Assembly: GCF_003350535.1 (NCBI RefSeq)
Contig: NZ_QQBB01000005.1
Coordinates: forward strand, 62,001 to 126,000
Direction of reading: 5' to 3'
Source: Microvirga subterranea
GTDB lineage: Bacteria; Pseudomonadota; Alphaproteobacteria; Rhizobiales; Beijerinckiaceae
Length of the DNA: 64,000 nucleotides
In this document: one piece after another, positions 61,827-64,000 of the stretch
Position numbering within the stretch: position 1 is the stretch's first letter
Layout of the letters: the number at the start of each line of letters is the position of its first letter
The notes under the pieces: generated by a model
Database searches by the model: none
What the model was told of the DNA's origin: nothing
What the model saw: the letters and a program-made list of their open reading frames with translations, nothing else
Program-made: the position numbers and the translations under genes

Positions 61827-62066
61827 ATGACGGCAACGAACGAACTGGACGCCGTTCTGTCGCGAGAGGAACTGCCGGACGAGTTTTGCCGGCTCGCATC
61901 GAGTTCGCCACCCCGCGACAAACCTTCGGTGGCCTCGCTCCTCAGCGGCATCGTGCCGGGATGCGAGCCTCAGGACGATGCCGTGTGCCCGCTCATGCTG
62001 AGGCGCCACCTCGTCATACCGGCCTGGCAAAACGGCTTCGCAGCCAGACCCGGGCTGCGGCTGTAA
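61827..62066 (+). CDS. Small hypothetical protein under EcfG-type promoter
   Basis: 79 aa, ATG at 61827 with GGAGGAA five bases before it. No signal peptide or membrane helix; MTATNELDAVLSREELPDEF is acidic, the C-terminus basic, and two Cys lie at ~21 and ~46 with a third at ~54. No family recognised. The exact EcfG promoter and ribosome site argue that it is real. Confidence 0.65.
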   Translation: MTATNELDAVLSREELPDEFCRLASSSPPRDKPSVASLLSGIVPGCEPQDDAVCPLMLRRHLVIPAWQNGFAARPGLRL

Positions 62067-62093
62067 GAGTAACGAACCAGGTTTGCTGAGCTC

Positions 62094-62642
62094 ATGATCG
62101 GACCCCAGACATTCGCCTTTGGGCCGAGGCCCGTTTCTGTCCTGCTTCACCCGAATGCGGTTCCGGTTGCCGACATCTTCCGGTGCATCAGCGGATTCCA
62201 GGATCAGTACGATCTCGCGCTGCTGAATGGACCGGAGGAGGATTTGGGCAGGCTCACCCGCCCGGATTGCGCGAAGGCCATCATATCGGATGCCCTGCTG
62301 CTCGCGTTCGCTCTCGATCGCCAGAGGACGAGGCCGCTCTGCCATGCACCGCTCAAATCCCGCCGGGCGAGCACCGACGAGTATTGCCTGATGACACTGA
62401 TCGGGGCCTCCCGAACGCGGGATTCGGAACTCGCTTACGAGGCCAGCACGGTTCTGGGAGTGGCGTCTCTCGATCTCGTTTCTTCCCTGGCTTCGGATCT
62501 CATCAACCAGATCGATGCCGGCGGCCTTGTCTTCAGGACGCCCGACATCACCGAGTTTCGAGCTCTGGTCGGTGACAGCCTCCTCTTCGAGGATGATCCG
62601 GAAGTCGGATTAGAGCATTCCGAGATGAAGTTCCGCTTCTAG
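62094..62642 (+). CDS. Hypothetical protein, second gene of the 61827 unit
   Basis: 182 aa, ATG at 62094, 27 bases after the previous stop. Predicted alpha/beta and soluble: FRCISGFQDQYDLALLNGPE, then LLLAFALDRQRTRP, LIGASRTRDSELAYEASTVL and VSSLASDLINQIDAGGLVFR. No catalytic pattern is obvious and I do not recognise the family. Likely cotranscribed with the small gene before it from the same EcfG-type promoter. Confidence 0.6.
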   Translation: MIGPQTFAFGPRPVSVLLHPNAVPVADIFRCISGFQDQYDLALLNGPEEDLGRLTRPDCAKAIISDALLLAFALDRQRTRPLCHAPLKSRRASTDEYCLMTLIGASRTRDSELAYEASTVLGVASLDLVSSLASDLINQIDAGGLVFRTPDITEFRALVGDSLLFEDDPEVGLEHSEMKFRF

Positions 62643-62763
62643 ATCTTCATCGAGGAACCGAGACAATCATCGCAGTTCTTTGAAGATGGACCGTTCGGCA
62701 ACCGCCGAACGGCTTTATGCTTGCGTTTTCGGTTGCTCTTCTAGATCGCACGGCACGAAAAAT

Positions 62764-62789
62764 TAAAGGGGCCGCAAGCGGCCCCTTTA
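62764..62789. terminator. Bidirectional hairpin between convergent genes
   Basis: TAAAGGGGCCGC AA GCGGCCCCTTTA: a 12-bp palindrome (inner pairs must open for a loop), between the 62094 gene and the convergent KGG gene. Confidence 0.65.
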
Positions 62790-62809
62790 CTTACGCGTAT
62801 CAACTAAAG

Positions 62810-63004
62810 TCATTCCTGATTGCTGCGGGTGCTTCCCGAAGCCTGGCCGCCTTTGCGCCCAGCCTCCGAAGCAAGTTCGCGATCCTGGGAGAAGGAGCGC
62901 TTCTCAGCCGGGACGCTCTTGCCGCCCTTGCTTGCGATCTCGCGCTGCCGGTCGCCGTCCATCGACGCGAAACCGCGCTTCGAAGTCGAACTTCCTGTCG
63001 CCAT
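62810..63004 (-). CDS. KGG-motif stress-induced protein (YciG/ConJ-like)
   Basis: 64 aa from the ATG at 63004, with AGGAGG six bases upstream. GFASMDGDRQREIASKGGKS and ELASEAGRKGGQASG carry two KGG repeats, the defining motif of this general-stress family. Small, polar, no membrane segment. An EcfG-like promoter with one mismatch (GGAAC, 16 bases, GGTT) lies upstream at 63042-63066. Role unknown; members are induced by desiccation and stationary phase. Confidence 0.9.
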   Translation of the reverse strand: MATGSSTSKRGFASMDGDRQREIASKGGKSVPAEKRSFSQDRELASEAGRKGGQASGSTRSNQE

Positions 63005-63041
63005 CACATGCCTCCTACGTGATTGGTTTACTGCCTTGAAC

Positions 63042-63066
63042 AACCATGGTTAATTTCGATGGTTCC
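63042..63066 (-). promoter_or_regulatory. Near-consensus EcfG promoter of the KGG gene
   Basis: Minus strand GGAAC (63062-63066), 16 bases, GGTT (63042-63045), one mismatch in -10. Confidence 0.55.
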
Positions 63067-63436
63067 GCTTGGTTGTTCGAGATTTTGATTATCCTCTGCC
63101 AGGGAAGCTTGGCTTTATCGAGGCTCTCTTGAGGCGGATGGCCGATGTGCGCAGTTGTCGCAGTTCGATATGCGGTGAGGGTTCCAGTAATGGCCTGACT
63201 TTTTTCTTCCCCTCGGGTGGAGGTTACCTTGCGTTCCCTCCCATCGGAGCGCGTCTACTTCATTGGCGATCTTCTACTGATCGGTCCGTGCTCGCCGGAT
63301 GAATCCGCTTCGTACCGCAACGCTTCGTCCTTATAATGCCGGGGCGGGAGGGGCCGCGCAGTGATGCCGAACCGGGCGCGGTCTGTCGGTGATCGGAAGG
63401 GCGCACGCTCAAAGTCGAGAAAGCAAGGATAGAGCC
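63067..63436. other. Intergenic region, no gene recognised
   Basis: 370 bases between the KGG gene promoter and the HIT gene; nothing beyond short open frames. Confidence 0.4.
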
Positions 63437-63859
63437 GTGGTGTACGACCAGAACAACGTCTTCGCGAAGATCCTCAGGGGGGAACTTCCCTGCCATAAGG
63501 TCTACGAGACCGACCGGGTCCTGGCCTTCATGGACATCATGCCCCGCGGCGACGGCCATGTCCTCGTCGTCCCCAAGGCTCCCGCACGCAACATCCTCGA
63601 CGTCGAGCCGGACGATCTCGCGAACCTTGCCAAGGAGGTCCAAGTGGTCGCGAAGGGCGTCAAGGAGGCCTTCAAGGCCGATGGGCTCACGATCCAGCAG
63701 TTCAACGAGAGCGCGGGTGGGCAGGTGGTGTTCCACATCCACGTGCATGTGATCCCGCGCTTCGAAGGCGTCGCCTTGAAGCCGCATACGGGGCAGATGG
63801 AGGATCAGGAGAAGCTTGCCCGCTCTGCGGAAAAGATCCGCGCGGCCTTGGGCCGATAG
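63437..63859 (+). CDS. HIT family protein (histidine-triad hydrolase)
   Basis: ~140 aa. YDQNNVFAKILRGELPCHKV is the usual N-terminus, FMDIMPRGDGHVLVVPKAPA follows, and the histidine triad is HIHVHVIPRF with a preceding FNESAGGQVVFH. The family hydrolyses dinucleoside or aminoacyl-nucleoside phosphates (Hint-type). The start is probably the GTG at 63437; an upstream frame to 63389 has no ribosome site. Full length for a Hint/HinT branch with a C-terminal extension. Confidence 0.93.
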   Translation: MVYDQNNVFAKILRGELPCHKVYETDRVLAFMDIMPRGDGHVLVVPKAPARNILDVEPDDLANLAKEVQVVAKGVKEAFKADGLTIQQFNESAGGQVVFHIHVHVIPRFEGVALKPHTGQMEDQEKLARSAEKIRAALGR

Positions 63860-63928
63860 GTCGGGCTGGATGGCAGGAAGGGCTGTGCCGGCAGTCCTTC
63901 CGGAGCGTGCTTTCCCGGCCGAGGGCCC

Positions 63929-64000
63929 TCAGTGCCAGTCGAGCGAGCGCTCGACCGCCTTGCACCAGCGTGCATAGAGGTCCTCGCGCAGGCCCTGTTC
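63929..64000 (-). CDS. C-terminal end of a kinase-like protein, cut by window edge
   Basis: The minus-strand frame from the window edge reads 23 codons (LYARWCKAVERSLDWH before the TGA at 63929-63931). The RW-x-KAVERS-x-x-W ending is like that of glycerol kinases and other FGGY kinases, which often end in a helix of this type. Too little is visible for a firm call; no catalytic residue is in view. Confidence 0.4.
   Translation of the reverse strand, partial: EQGLREDLYARWCKAVERSLDWH

Noticed and set aside
1..64000. CRISPR arrays, tRNA and rRNA genes
   Set aside because: No regularly spaced repeat array and no cloverleaf or rRNA-like segment was recognised by eye; a computed tRNA scan was not possible.

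Overview
This window looks like chromosomal DNA of an alphaproteobacterium of the Hyphomicrobiales, most likely Methylobacteriaceae (Microvirga or Methylobacterium type; the genus is inferred, not proven). The main evidence is the nepR-ecfG / phyR general-stress-response locus with promoters of the alphaproteobacterial EcfG type, the PRC-barrel envelope proteins, and the GC-rich coding style of the right-hand half. Layout: (1) 0-26.4 kb is a surface-polysaccharide island with visibly lower GC. It holds an ABC exporter pair (744-2366, +) facing a ten-gene minus-strand operon (12498 down to 2448) of glycosyltransferases, two sugar aminotransferases, sugar N-acetyltransferases, an FkbM methyltransferase and a GtrA/GtrB-like pair. 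Two large polytopic membrane proteins, an acyltransferase-3, a second FkbM and another glycosyltransferase follow. Many genes overlap by 4 bp. (2) Inside the island, 15.0-19.5 kb is a pile of insertion sequences: an IS21-family element inside a plus-strand IS630 element, itself inside a minus-strand IS630 remnant, next to an IS3 transposase remnant. (3) 26.7-33 kb supplies nucleotide sugars: a GDP-mannose pyrophosphorylase/phosphomannose isomerase, an aldose-1-epimerase-like protein and a complete rfbBCDA set for dTDP-rhamnose. The dTDP-4-keto-6-deoxyglucose made there can also feed the 3-acetamido-sugar genes of the island, and GDP-mannose can feed the perosamine-type genes. (4) 33.2-37.4 kb is an unusual four-gene minus-strand cassette: a small protein, a degenerate GIY-YIG-like protein, a soluble FtsH-like AAA metalloprotease and a GIY-YIG/DUF4357-like protein. 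This is my best candidate for an undescribed system. A gene-poor 1.8 kb follows. (5) 39-45.5 kb has an unknown gene, a sugar epimerase and a three-gene two-component cluster (PAS histidine kinase, receiver, receiver-HWE/HisKA_2 kinase). (6) 45.9-64 kb is a stress and housekeeping region: two PRC-barrel proteins, pirin, a YihY/BrkB membrane protein, a deformylase-like protein lacking its metal ligands, a thioredoxin-reductase-like flavoprotein, an esterase, an NCS2 permease, an SDR, nepR/ecfG/phyR, an SbmA/BacA-like ABC protein, a KGG-motif stress protein and a HIT protein. At least seven exact GGAAC-N16/17-CGTT promoters occur between 54.2 and 61.8 kb, just upstream of genes, so this end of the window appears to be a physical cluster of the EcfG general stress regulon. 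I found no CRISPR array and recognised no tRNA or rRNA gene.
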